A stretch of DNA of 64,000 nt. It comes from Achromobacter mucicolens (GTDB lineage: Bacteria; Pseudomonadota; Gammaproteobacteria; Burkholderiales; Burkholderiaceae_B). Under the pieces are notes generated by a model. The model worked only from the letters and a program-made list of their open reading frames with translations, ran no database searches and was not told the origin of the DNA. Where the stretch lies: NCBI RefSeq assembly GCF_902859725.1, contig NZ_CADIJP010000007.1, forward strand, positions 235,065-299,064, written 5' to 3'. The position numbers and the translations under genes are program-made. Shown piece after piece: positions 53,201-61,233 of this stretch. How positions within the stretch are numbered: position 1 is the stretch's first letter; each line of letters starts with the position of its first letter.

Positions 53201-56200
53201 GCTTTCTTCTCACACCATTTGGCGAACATGCCGCGCAGGGCAGCTTCAAACTTGCGGGCAAACCCGGGCTCGTCCATCAAGGCGCTGGCCCGCATGTCGT
53301 CACGTAGCTTGTTGCGCAGGACCTGCAGCGCTGGAAGGTCGCTGGCCAGGTCGACGACCTTTTGGATATAGGCTTGCTCATCGTCTGCGATCCATTCCGG
53401 ATGACCTATTCCGTTCAGCACGGAGGCGCCAATGCGGCCGACGCTGGGGCGGTCGGCCAGCGTGACGTAAGGGATGCCCATATACAGCGTCTCGACCAGC
53501 GTGACCCCCGAGTTGTGCGGGAAGCAATCAAGGCCGATGTCCATGCCACGCAGCACGTCCCAGGGCGGGCTGGTGCAGCCGATTTCAAGGCGGTTGCGCT
53601 CGATTCCATGGGCTTCGAAGCGGCGGCTCAGCTGCTCGCACATGGGGCCGTCGCGGTAGCTCGCGCTGTTGACTACCAGGTGCGCCTTGGGTAAACGGCG
53701 CAAAATCTCAGACCAGACCTTGATGGTGCGGTCGTTCATCCGAATTGCGCGGGTCAACGTGCCAAGCGTCACATAGCCATTGCTCAACGCCGGAAGCGGT
53801 CCCGGGTCCCCGGTGGTGTTACCGGGCCGATAGATGAAGTTGCATTGCTCCAGGCGCCAGGGCTCTTCCGAAAACAACCGTTCGTAGCCTTTTGGCAGCA
53901 TGACCTCGTCGGTCATGATGTAATCAATCGCCGACAGTCCGGTCGTGTAGCCGAATCCCAGCCAGGTCACCGACACGGGTGCTGGCTTGCGAGCAAACGC
54001 GCCCAAGCGATTTCCGGCAGTGTGTCCGGCCACATCGATCAGGATGTCGATGCCGTCCGAGCGGATGCGTTCGGCCAGTTGGGCATCGGTCAAAGTGGCG
54101 GTTGGTACCCAGCGGTCGAAATAGGCTTTGAGTCGGGGTGTCGTGGCGTCTTCGGACACCAGCTCCGCGTAAGCGGTCAACTCGAAGCGGTCGCGATCAT
54201 GGTGCGCGAACAAGGGTTCGATAAAGCAATTGCCTGAATGGTGCCGGAAGTCCGGCGACACATAGCCGATCTTCAGTTTGCGGTCAGGGTTGCGGCCGTT
54301 GTTATGCGGTTTCCATGTCGAGCGCAAGTGCACGCATTGTTCGGTATCGTAGTCGGCATAGGCCTGGAACACCTCTTCCGCCGTCCGTTCATCGGAGTAG
54401 TTCAGCGCGAACAACAGATTGTTGCGTGCAACCGTCGCCGACGGATAATGCGACAGCGTTCTGCGGGTCATCTCTTCGGCGCGCGTGACCTCACCTGAAT
54501 CTATATAGATCTTGCTCAGATTGATGAGCGCCTTGCGATGCGTGGGATTCAGCGCGAGCGCAGCTAGGTTGGCTGTCTCGGCCTCCTTATAGCGCCTTTC
54601 AGCCGCCAGGGCGTCGGCAAGAGCCGAATGGGATTCGGCGCTGCGGTTTGCCAACTCGACAGCGCGGCGACTGATTACGATCGCTTCGGAGGTGCGCCCC
54701 AGTTGGGTAAGCACCGCGGCAAGCATGATGTGGCTCTGCGCATCGGCTGGCGCCAGATCCAGCATAGTCAACGCAGCTTGCAATGCCTCCAGGTTCCGGA
54801 ACGTGCCGAAAAGCGAGAAAGCAAGGGCTTCCCAGGCATCCCAGAAATTTGGAGCGAGCTTGATGATGCGACGGGCTGCCTGCTCGGCGTCCACATGCGC
54901 CTTTTGCATCAGTAGTTCGTGCATTCGGTGGGCCTGAGCCGCGATGATCGGAGGCGGATTTGGTTGATGCCCGTTTCCAGACAGGACGCGCGCATCCAGA
55001 CATATGCGGGCCATGGCGCTCGCGTAAAGGCCCGTCAGCGGCATGTAGCTGTCGGCAGACGCCTTCAGAGTACTGCGCAGCATATCGGCCCAAGCCTTTG
55101 CGCCGCCATGCACGAGTGCATAGCGTTTAAGCATGGTCAGGGTTTCGCCCACATCTGCGGGCTCGAACGAATCGCCATCCACGGTGGTCGCAGAGGGCAG
55201 CCGTCCCGCCGCCAAATTCTCAAGGATCACCATTTGGGCGCGCGATGGCATGAAATTGACCGTTTCGTGCCACAGGTTGAAACGTGGCAACGCGGCCTCG
55301 CCGGATGCCGGGGAGTCGGTCAAAAACCCTAAGAGACGCAGCGGCGTTTCTGTCTCGAGGTCGTAAGGCCCATGATCCAGGCAGTAATGGATCAGGTCGT
55401 GTTCCATGAGGGTGTGCAGCAGGCGATCTAGAATCTTTCGTGCGGCCGTGTCATCGATCTGATTGCGGTGTAACAGCACTGCGAGCAGCGTCGAGTACGG
55501 CAGTGAGCCAGGCCAGGCATGCCCCAACGTATCGACCACAGTTACCATGTCGGGATCGTGCGTAATCAGGGATCTGCCTAGATGGTTCACATAGGCTGCG
55601 CCCTGTTCCTGGCCATTGCCGGCAAGCCGGATCGGACCGGACGCGAATCGCAAGTCGCGCAGGCGATTCATATCGAGCTTGCCAAGCGCCTCGTCTGCGA
55701 GTGACTGAGATATCCAAAGACACTGGCGGAAACCGCGGCCGGTGGCGAAATCCAGGTATTGCTGACGGACAGTCGCGGGTTGGCCTATGGCCAACAGACT
55801 ATGGTTCAGCGACACGCCCTGTCCGAATGACAGCGGGATTTCGCTAAGAGGTTGCGCGTCGCCCAGGTAGGCGAGCCCAGCCTGCGCGGCTCGGCCCGCG
55901 ATTTCGACGAAGTAACTCGGGTTGCACACCAAAGGGTTCGTCCGAGCCGGCTGCCCGTCGGTGCGCAAGCTTTGATCGAATTGCGCGGCTGCCACAGAAA
56001 GCGACGCGCTGAACGGATTGCCTGCCGCCATGCCGTCTTTAAACAGCGTCAGAGCGGCGATGGCGGATTGCCTAAGCTCGTCATCGTTCGTTGCTGCATG
56101 GCCGTGCAGCATGATGGCGTCGCGCACCACCTCAAGCGATTTAGCGCCGGGGTACACGTGGCAGTCCAAGTAAAGGATGCCGTTTGGCGACAGCAGTTGG

Positions 56201-56607
56201 CCGCATGCTGTCATCAGCTCCAGGCCTGCCTCCTCGGGCAGGAAACTGTATTGGCCGGTGGCGATGATGTAGTCAAACTTGCCGAGTTGGCTGCCGACGT
56301 CGGATAAGTCACCGACATAAAGTTGCAGATTGGTGGCTTCCAGCCGGCGGGCCGCTTGCGTGCCTTGCGCGATCAGAACCTCCGAGGCGTCGATACCGAT
56401 CGCCTGCGCCTTGGGATAGGCCAGCGCAAATGGCAACAGGCCGGAACCGTCGCCACAACCAATCGTCAATATCCGCGCTTGCTCCAAGGGAACGGCGTCG
56501 ATGCCATAGAGATGCGCCGTCGCCCGCAGTCTTGCGGGAGAATGGCTGGGCGCGACAGGGCCGGGCTCTGCGGCGGTTTGGCGGTGGATGTAGGCCGGAT
56601 GGAACAT
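53197..56607 (-). CDS. Methyltransferase-TPR-GT41 (O-GlcNAc transferase-like) fusion protein
   Basis: A 1136-aa cytosolic protein with three parts. Residues about 25-330 are a SAM-dependent methyltransferase (I-L-T-I-G-C-G-D-G-S-G, 46-56) with the kind of regulatory domain that follows such modules. An uncharacterised helical region follows to about 560, then TPR units to about 760 (A-E-S-H-S-A-L-A-D-A-L-A, H-R-K-A-L-I-N-L-S-K-I-Y). From about 773 comes a GT41/SPINDLY domain: L-K-I-G-Y-V-S-P-D-F-R-H-H-S, L-I-D-V-A-G-H-T-A-G-N-R, and L-D-C-F-P-H-N-S-G-V-T-L-V-E-T-L. The position aligned by eye with Lys842 of human OGT is Arg956. Lying directly behind fliC and in front of a CDP-sugar pathway, it most likely glycosylates flagellin. 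No ribosome site is visible before ATG 56607. Base composition is somewhat lower in GC than neighbours. Confidence 0.87.
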   Translation of the reverse strand: MFHPAYIHRQTAAEPGPVAPSHSPARLRATAHLYGIDAVPLEQARILTIGCGDGSGLLPFALAYPKAQAIGIDASEVLIAQGTQAARRLEATNLQLYVGDLSDVGSQLGKFDYIIATGQYSFLPEEAGLELMTACGQLLSPNGILYLDCHVYPGAKSLEVVRDAIMLHGHAATNDDELRQSAIAALTLFKDGMAAGNPFSASLSVAAAQFDQSLRTDGQPARTNPLVCNPSYFVEIAGRAAQAGLAYLGDAQPLSEIPLSFGQGVSLNHSLLAIGQPATVRQQYLDFATGRGFRQCLWISQSLADEALGKLDMNRLRDLRFASGPIRLAGNGQEQGAAYVNHLGRSLITHDPDMVTVVDTLGHAWPGSLPYSTLLAVLLHRNQIDDTAARKILDRLLHTLMEHDLIHYCLDHGPYDLETETPLRLLGFLTDSPASGEAALPRFNLWHETVNFMPSRAQMVILENLAAGRLPSATTVDGDSFEPADVGETLTMLKRYALVHGGAKAWADMLRSTLKASADSYMPLTGLYASAMARICLDARVLSGNGHQPNPPPIIAAQAHRMHELLMQKAHVDAEQAARRIIKLAPNFWDAWEALAFSLFGTFRNLEALQAALTMLDLAPADAQSHIMLAAVLTQLGRTSEAIVISRRAVELANRSAESHSALADALAAERRYKEAETANLAALALNPTHRKALINLSKIYIDSGEVTRAEEMTRRTLSHYPSATVARNNLLFALNYSDERTAEEVFQAYADYDTEQCVHLRSTWKPHNNGRNPDRKLKIGYVSPDFRHHSGNCFIEPLFAHHDRDRFELTAYAELVSEDATTPRLKAYFDRWVPTATLTDAQLAERIRSDGIDILIDVAGHTAGNRLGAFARKPAPVSVTWLGFGYTTGLSAIDYIMTDEVMLPKGYERLFSEEPWRLEQCNFIYRPGNTTGDPGPLPALSNGYVTLGTLTRAIRMNDRTIKVWSEILRRLPKAHLVVNSASYRDGPMCEQLSRRFEAHGIERNRLEIGCTSPPWDVLRGMDIGLDCFPHNSGVTLVETLYMGIPYVTLADRPSVGRIGASVLNGIGHPEWIADDEQAYIQKVVDLASDLPALQVLRNKLRDDMRASALMDEPGFARKFEAALRGMFAKWCEKKA

Positions 56608-56737
56608 GAGGCTTGGCGGTGGGACGAACCAACTGAATTTGTTGCAGCAATTCTATGAATGAGTGGCGCAGCCTATTCGATCAATCAGCGTGTGAATATC
56701 CCGTCAGTTTCAGAAAAGCTGAGCGCCGCACAGAAAC

Positions 56738-56765
56738 GAAAAAAACCCGCCATAAGGCGGGCTTT
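56738..56765 (-). terminator. Rho-independent terminator after fliC
   Basis: On the minus strand a 6-bp GC stem (GGCGGG pairing with CCCGCC, 4-base loop) runs into seven T. It lies about 100 bases downstream of the fliC stop, separating it from the glycosyltransferase gene. Confidence 0.82.
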
Positions 56766-56807
56766 GGTTTCCTTGCATCGGCGCGAAGGACCGATGCGGC
56801 CGGACAA

Positions 56808-56833
56808 AACGGAGAGGATGATCTCTCTCCGTT
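56808..56833 (-). other. Hairpin in the fliC 3' untranslated region
   Basis: A 9-bp perfect inverted repeat (AACGGAGAG / CTCTCCGTT) with an 8-base loop lies 21 bases after the fliC stop. Another with arms GCATCGG/CCGATGC (about 56775-56797) lies between it and the terminator. They could protect the mRNA 3' end; neither has a T-tract. Confidence 0.5.
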
Positions 56834-56854
56834 GCCCGGGAGGCGGTTCCTGAA

Positions 56855-58540
56855 TTAACGCAGCAGCGACAGAACCGTTTGCGGCACTTGGTTGGCTTGC
56901 GCCAGAACCGAGGTGCCAGCCTGTTGCAGGATCTGAGCCTTGGACATGTTCGACACTTCCGTGGCGTAGTCGGCGTCTTGAATACGCGAACGAGCGTTGG
57001 AGAGGTTGTTGACCACGTTGTTCAGGTTGGCGATCGTCGATTCCAGACGGTTCTGCACAGCACCCAGTTCGCCGGTCAGCTTGTCCAGCTTCGTGAAGGC
57101 GGCGTCCAGCGTCTTCATCGGATCGGTCGTCTTCGTGCCCTTGCTGGTGGTTTCCGTCGTCAGCTTGCCTTCGGAGTTGACGTAAGCCGTTGCACCAACC
57201 TTGGCTTCGTAATCGCCCGTACCCGTGCCGCTCTTGACCGTGGCCTTACCCGTGTTGGGATCGACCGTGTACACCGTGGTGTAGTTCTGGGTGGTCGTGA
57301 ACTCGCCCTTGTCGTCGACGAAGGTCGTGCCCGAGACGCCATTGGCCAGAGTCACAGTGGCGCTGGTGATGCCAGCACCCAGTTGGATCGACGAGTCGGC
57401 GGCGCCCTTGACGTTAGCCAGCAGGGCGTCCGAAGTGATCGTGTTGGTGAATTGCAGCTTGGAAGCGTTACCAGCACCGCCGACGTTCGAGTACGTCTTG
57501 CCGCCGATCGAAACCGACGACGTGCCGGCTGCGTTCGTGGTGGCCGCGGCTTGCAACACGCCGTCCAGCGTGGCAGCGGTGGCGCTGGCGCTGTTGGTCG
57601 TCAGGTTGCCGGCCGTGTCCAGGTAGGCAGCTTGGCCGCCGATGGTGACCTTGCCCGTGGCGTCGACTTCGAACGAGGTCGAAGCGGAACCGTTGCTGTG
57701 GGTGTAGGTGGCGGTCGTGGTGCCGGTGGCCGGGCGCAGCGTGTTGGCCAGCGCGGTGATCGAGCCAGCGTCGGAGGCCGACGTGTCGGTGAACGTGAAG
57801 TTCTTGGCAGTGGCGTCGTACGTGTAGGTCGTGGCGGCGGTGCCCGTGCCCACGGTGACCTTGTTGCCGTTCTGCAGCTTGCCGAACGTGTCTTCGGCGG
57901 TGGCCGAAGCGTGGTTCGTTTGAACGGTCCAGTCGTTGCCGGCGGCGGTGCCGCTGGCAGCTTGCAGGTCGGACACGGTAGCCGTACGGTTCTGGGTCAC
58001 GCCCGAGCCGTTGACGTTGAAGCCGTCCAGACCCAGGGTCTTGACGCTGATTTCGGTCAGGTTCAGGGTGATCGTTTCGCCGTCGTTGGCGCCGACTTGC
58101 AGCGTCAGGGGCTTGGCCGAATCCGACAGAACCTTCACGCCGTTGAAGTCGGTTTGTTGCGAGATGCGATCGATGTCCGACAGACGCTGGTTGATTTCGT
58201 CTTGCATCGAGTTCAGCTGTTCTTGCGAGTAGCTGCCGTTGGCGGCTTGCACGGACAGTTCGCGAACGCGTTGCAGGTGGGTGTTGACTTCCGAGGCGGC
58301 GCCTTCGGTCGTCTGAGCCAGCGAGATGCCGTCGTTGGCGTTACGAGCGGCTTGGGTCAGGCCCTTGACGTTCGCGGTGAAGCGGTTGGCAATCGCCATA
58401 CCGGCGGCGTCGTCCTTGGCGCTGTTGATGCGCAGGCCCGACGACAGGCGTTCGATGGCGGTACCCAGGGAAGATTGCGACTTGTTCAGGTTGTTCTGAG
58501 CAACGAGCGACAAGTAGTTGGTATTGATGACTGCAGCCAT
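56855..58540 (-). CDS. fliC: Flagellin
   Basis: A 561-aa filament subunit. The conserved N-terminal D0/D1 region (about 1-170) begins M-A-A-V-I-N-T-N-Y-L-S-L-V-A-Q-N-N-L and contains L-S-S-G-L-R-I-N-S-A-K-D-D-A-A-G. The C-terminal D1/D0 region (about 475-561) contains R-I-Q-D-A-D-Y-A-T-E and ends V-L-S-L-L-R. The central 300 residues are variable and extremely rich in Thr, Ser, Ala and Gly, a good surface for O-glycosylation by the adjacent GT41 protein. ATG 58540 with GGGAG eight bases upstream; an 11-codon upstream extension is unlike the family. A FliA-type promoter lies about 110 bases upstream. Confidence 0.96.
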   Translation of the reverse strand: MAAVINTNYLSLVAQNNLNKSQSSLGTAIERLSSGLRINSAKDDAAGMAIANRFTANVKGLTQAARNANDGISLAQTTEGAASEVNTHLQRVRELSVQAANGSYSQEQLNSMQDEINQRLSDIDRISQQTDFNGVKVLSDSAKPLTLQVGANDGETITLNLTEISVKTLGLDGFNVNGSGVTQNRTATVSDLQAASGTAAGNDWTVQTNHASATAEDTFGKLQNGNKVTVGTGTAATTYTYDATAKNFTFTDTSASDAGSITALANTLRPATGTTTATYTHSNGSASTSFEVDATGKVTIGGQAAYLDTAGNLTTNSASATAATLDGVLQAAATTNAAGTSSVSIGGKTYSNVGGAGNASKLQFTNTITSDALLANVKGAADSSIQLGAGITSATVTLANGVSGTTFVDDKGEFTTTQNYTTVYTVDPNTGKATVKSGTGTGDYEAKVGATAYVNSEGKLTTETTSKGTKTTDPMKTLDAAFTKLDKLTGELGAVQNRLESTIANLNNVVNNLSNARSRIQDADYATEVSNMSKAQILQQAGTSVLAQANQVPQTVLSLLR

Positions 58541-58998
58541 GTTTAGGCTCCCAAGAGAGAAAGGCTTCTTCAAACCGGGCAGCGGGGCCGCCCATCTTTG
58601 TAACGGGAAGAATTCTTTGACTTGTGTCTTCGAATTTCTCCGTTGCCAGGATTACGGCAGTCCAAAATCAATCTTTAGGTTTTTTTTTTGGCAATCGTAA
58701 ATTTGGCCGATGAGCGGCTTGTTTTCCTGCTGATTGACAATGGCCCCACCGTCGGGAGCCGGGTTGAGTAGTCCAGCAGGAGTGTGCTGTGAAGCAGTCC
58801 GGCCAACAGGAAAAAATTTCCCGCACAGCGGACTTACGATTGTTGGCGGCCCTAGATCGTTGGCCGCCCTATATCGGACTTCGCGGTTGGTATCCGTTTG
58901 CCGTCCGGTCGTGCAACTTCGGCGTGACGCAAGGTTTGGCCTCGTCCAAGTATTCGGGTGGGGGCGAGAAACCGCAGCACTCCGGCAGGACAAGCAGA
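58541..58998. other. fliA-fliC intergenic region
   Basis: A 458-base gap with no gene. The fliC-proximal 140 bases hold the leader and the sigma-28 promoter; a run of ten A/T lies just upstream of the promoter (58680-58690). The rest follows the fliA stop and contains a weak inverted repeat with arms GGCGGCC/GGCCGCC (58845-58868) without T-tract. No small ORF looks real. Confidence 0.5.
58651..58677 (-). promoter_or_regulatory. Sigma-28 (FliA) promoter of fliC
   Basis: On the minus strand TAAAGATT (-35, 58677-58670), an 11-base spacer, then GCCGTAAT (-10, 58658-58651). This matches the flagellar consensus TAAAGTTT-N11-GCCGATAA closely, with the exact spacing. Transcription would start about 100 bases before the fliC ATG. 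Confidence 0.85.
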
Positions 58999-59754
58999 TC
59001 AAATAATCTGCGCGATCTGCCCTTCCTGCGGCAATTCCTGCCAGGCCTGATCCTTCAACCTTGCGCGTATCCGCGCCGTCGCCTGCGACCTCAATTGGCA
59101 CACCCGCGCCTCGGTCACATTCATGATCGCGCCGATTTCCTTCAGGTTCAGCCCCTGTTCGTAACACAGCGACAGCAAGAGCTTTTCGCGGTCGGGCAGG
59201 GCGTCGATGGCGTGAACCAGAGCCTGCCGGAAGTCGCCGGCCAGCAGCGAGTCCAGCGGATTGCCGCTGGGCGCGCCGTGATTCAGCGTCGCGGACCAGT
59301 CCGCCTGACCCGAAGCCGAATCGGGCTCGGTGGTGAAGTCTTCATAGTGGACGATCTGCACGCCTTGCGCGTCGTGCAGCAGCGTCTGGTATTCGTCCAG
59401 CGGCAGCTCTAGTTGCTTGGCAATCTCGGCTTCGGTCGGCGCGCGCATCAAACGCTGTTCCAGAAACTGGATCGCCTGTTCGATCTTGCGGGCTTTCGTG
59501 CGCACGCTGCGCGGCAGCCAATCCTGGCCGCGAAGCTCATCGAGCATCGCGCCGCGAATGCGCGTCGTGGCGTAGGTCTCGAACTGAGCGTCCGCGGTTT
59601 CCTGGTAACGGCGGACGGCGTCGAGCAGGCCGATCATGCCGGCCTGTATCAGGTCATCGAGTTCGACGCTGGCGGGTAAACGGGCGAGCAATTGCAGGGC
59701 CAGCTTCCGAACTAGCGGCGCATATTCGACCAGGCTGTCATCTGCGTGGGGCAT
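58999..59754 (-). CDS. fliA: RNA polymerase sigma factor for flagellar operons (sigma-28)
   Basis: A 251-aa sigma factor for late flagellar genes. Region 2 is seen in L-D-D-L-I-Q-A-G-M-I-G-L-L-D-A-V-R-R-Y (about 32-50) with F-E-T-Y-A-T-T-R-I-R-G-A-M-L-D-E-L-R. Region 4 is seen in L-P-D-R-E-K-L-L-L-S-L-C-Y-E-Q-G-L-N-L-K and V-T-E-A-R-V-C-Q-L. Length is typical (E. coli 239). It lies upstream of fliC on the same strand and divergent from flhDC, placing the master regulator, sigma factor and main late gene side by side. Confidence 0.95.
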   Translation of the reverse strand: MPHADDSLVEYAPLVRKLALQLLARLPASVELDDLIQAGMIGLLDAVRRYQETADAQFETYATTRIRGAMLDELRGQDWLPRSVRTKARKIEQAIQFLEQRLMRAPTEAEIAKQLELPLDEYQTLLHDAQGVQIVHYEDFTTEPDSASGQADWSATLNHGAPSGNPLDSLLAGDFRQALVHAIDALPDREKLLLSLCYEQGLNLKEIGAIMNVTEARVCQLRSQATARIRARLKDQAWQELPQEGQIAQII

Positions 59755-60180
59755 TGCGGGAATTCTGGCGGAGTCGATCGTGAAGCGCGGTCGATGTTGT
59801 CAATTTGCGACATTGTCGACAAGCGCGGCTACGGTGATGCGGGCGAATCTAGGGAATCGTCAAGATGGCATTGTCGGCAATGGGCGGCCGTTCATTTCAG
59901 GAAGTACGCAACGTTTTGAATGCTTATTTGGCAAATTGACCAAAATTTGTCACGAACTTGTATGTCAAGGTGTGTCTAGAAAGGCACGTTGCGCAACATC
60001 AACAAAGATTTGTCATATAAGTCATAGAAAATGACATGACCTGTGGTAAATTTTACTTAAATTGCGAACAAATGATACATTTCGCATTAAAACAGGATGC
60101 AGCGAGCGGACAGGTAACAAACGTTGCCTGCGCTATGAGTAATCAAGCCCCTCGGGTGGGATAGGGATAGGGAGTACGGC
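59755..60180 (+). promoter_or_regulatory. AT-rich control region upstream of flhDC
   Basis: A 426-base gap between divergent fliA and flhD. Its flhD half (about 59900-60110) is strikingly AT-rich for this chromosome. Candidate elements: TTGACC-N17-TGTATG (59936-59964), TTGCGA-N17-CATTAA (60062-60090), four GTCAT/ATGAC boxes at 60012, 60021, 60031 and 60036 (the inner pair forming an inverted repeat with 5-base spacer), and the palindrome GTAAATTTTAC (60046-60056). These are predictions; which regulators bind is unknown. Confidence 0.6.
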
Positions 60181-60504
60181 GTGCAACAAGTAGAAAATTC
60201 TTTGCTGGCAGACATTCGCGAAGTGAATCTGTCATATTTGTTACTGGCTCAGCGGATGTTGCGTGATGACTATGCCGCATCGATGTTCCGCCTGGGTTTC
60301 AGCAATGAAGTCGCTGACATTCTCATGCGCCTTTCGCCGGCGCAACTGGTAAAACTGGCCAGCTCCAGCTCGCTGCTGTGCCGCTTCCGTTTCGATGATT
60401 ACAGCCTGCTGTCGGCGCTGACCCACGATGTGTTGGGTGGTGCGCTGCAACAAGCCCACGCCACCATCCTGCTCGCCAAGCAGCCTGTCGAAGAACTGGC
60501 CTGA
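60181..60504 (+). CDS. flhD: Flagellar master transcriptional regulator subunit FlhD
   Basis: A 107-aa subunit of the FlhD4C2 activator of class II flagellar genes. It matches FlhD along its length: [22 protein letters not shown] (about 9-30), [10 protein letters not shown] and [10 protein letters not shown]. It starts with GTG at 60181, after GGGAG. It follows the AT-rich region and is 34 bases ahead of flhC. Confidence 0.95.
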   Translation: MQQVENSLLADIREVNLSYLLLAQRMLRDDYAASMFRLGFSNEVADILMRLSPAQLVKLASSSSLLCRFRFDDYSLLSALTHDVLGGALQQAHATILLAKQPVEELA

Positions 60505-60538
60505 CGGCCCGCGAATCCCACTCGGACACACACCTGTC

Positions 60539-61117
60539 ATGGCCTCCAAGAGCGTTTCCCAGGAAGCGGACGACATCCTGCTTGCCAGCTCCATGATTAC
60601 GCTGGGCGCGCGCCTTCAGGTGCTTGAGGCTGAAACCAGCCTCAGCCACGATCGCCTCGCCCGCCTGTATCGCGAGATCCGCGGCTGCTCGCCACCCAAG
60701 GGCATGCTGCCTTTTTCGGTCGACTGGTTCATGACCTGGCTGCCGAATATCCATTCCTCTCTCTTCTATAACGTGTATTCGTTTCTGAATACGCGCACCA
60801 CCAGCAAAGGCATACGCGCCACCATCGACGCGTATCGCCTGTATCTCGAAAACGCGGGGCAGGAAGCCGCGGATGCCGAGCCCGTCCTGAGCTTTACCCG
60901 GGCGTGGATGCTGGTGCGATTCTTCGACAGCGGCATGCTGCAGCTTTCTGCGTGCCGGCAGTGTGGCGGCCATTTCATTGCCCATGCCCATGATCCCCAA
61001 TCGGATTTTGTGTGCGCCATCTGCCGTCCGCCACCCCGCGCGGGCAAGACGCGCGCGGCGGCCAAGGCACGTGCCGGCACCCGTGCAGCCCCCATTGCGA
61101 CCGCCGCTCCGACCTGA
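60539..61117 (+). CDS. flhC: Flagellar master transcriptional regulator subunit FlhC
   Basis: A 192-aa DNA-binding subunit of the FlhDC complex. The structural zinc site is intact: Cys139, Cys142, Cys159 and Cys162 (C-R-Q-C and C-A-I-C), close to the E. coli numbering. L-Y-R-E-I-R-G-C-S-P-P-K-G-M-L-P-F-S is the most conserved family stretch. The C-terminus is a basic Ala-rich tail. The open frame begins earlier, but ATG 60539 matches the family N-terminus. It is followed by motA after 116 bases. Confidence 0.95.
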   Translation: MASKSVSQEADDILLASSMITLGARLQVLEAETSLSHDRLARLYREIRGCSPPKGMLPFSVDWFMTWLPNIHSSLFYNVYSFLNTRTTSKGIRATIDAYRLYLENAGQEAADAEPVLSFTRAWMLVRFFDSGMLQLSACRQCGGHFIAHAHDPQSDFVCAICRPPPRAGKTRAAAKARAGTRAAPIATAAPT

Positions 61118-61233
61118 TCGGGCGTCCAAATACATCAAAAGCCCTGGAAAACACCCCCTAACCCGCCTTTTTGGGGCAGGGGGGACAGGGGATCATTGAC
61201 GCAAGTTATAGACTTCGTTGGCAGGGGCCCGTT

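Noticed and set aside
51375-53261. A 628-codon frame suggesting an RfbF-RfbG fusion
   Set aside because: Only the C-terminal 356 residues are RfbG. The upstream part is an out-of-frame reading of rfbF, which is intact in its own frame.
61130-61200. CCCCCTAACCCGCC...GGGGCAGGGGGG stretch between flhC and motA as a terminator or promoter
   Set aside because: The C-rich and G-rich runs can pair only imperfectly, no T-tract follows, and no sigma-28 motif is present. I could not support a function.
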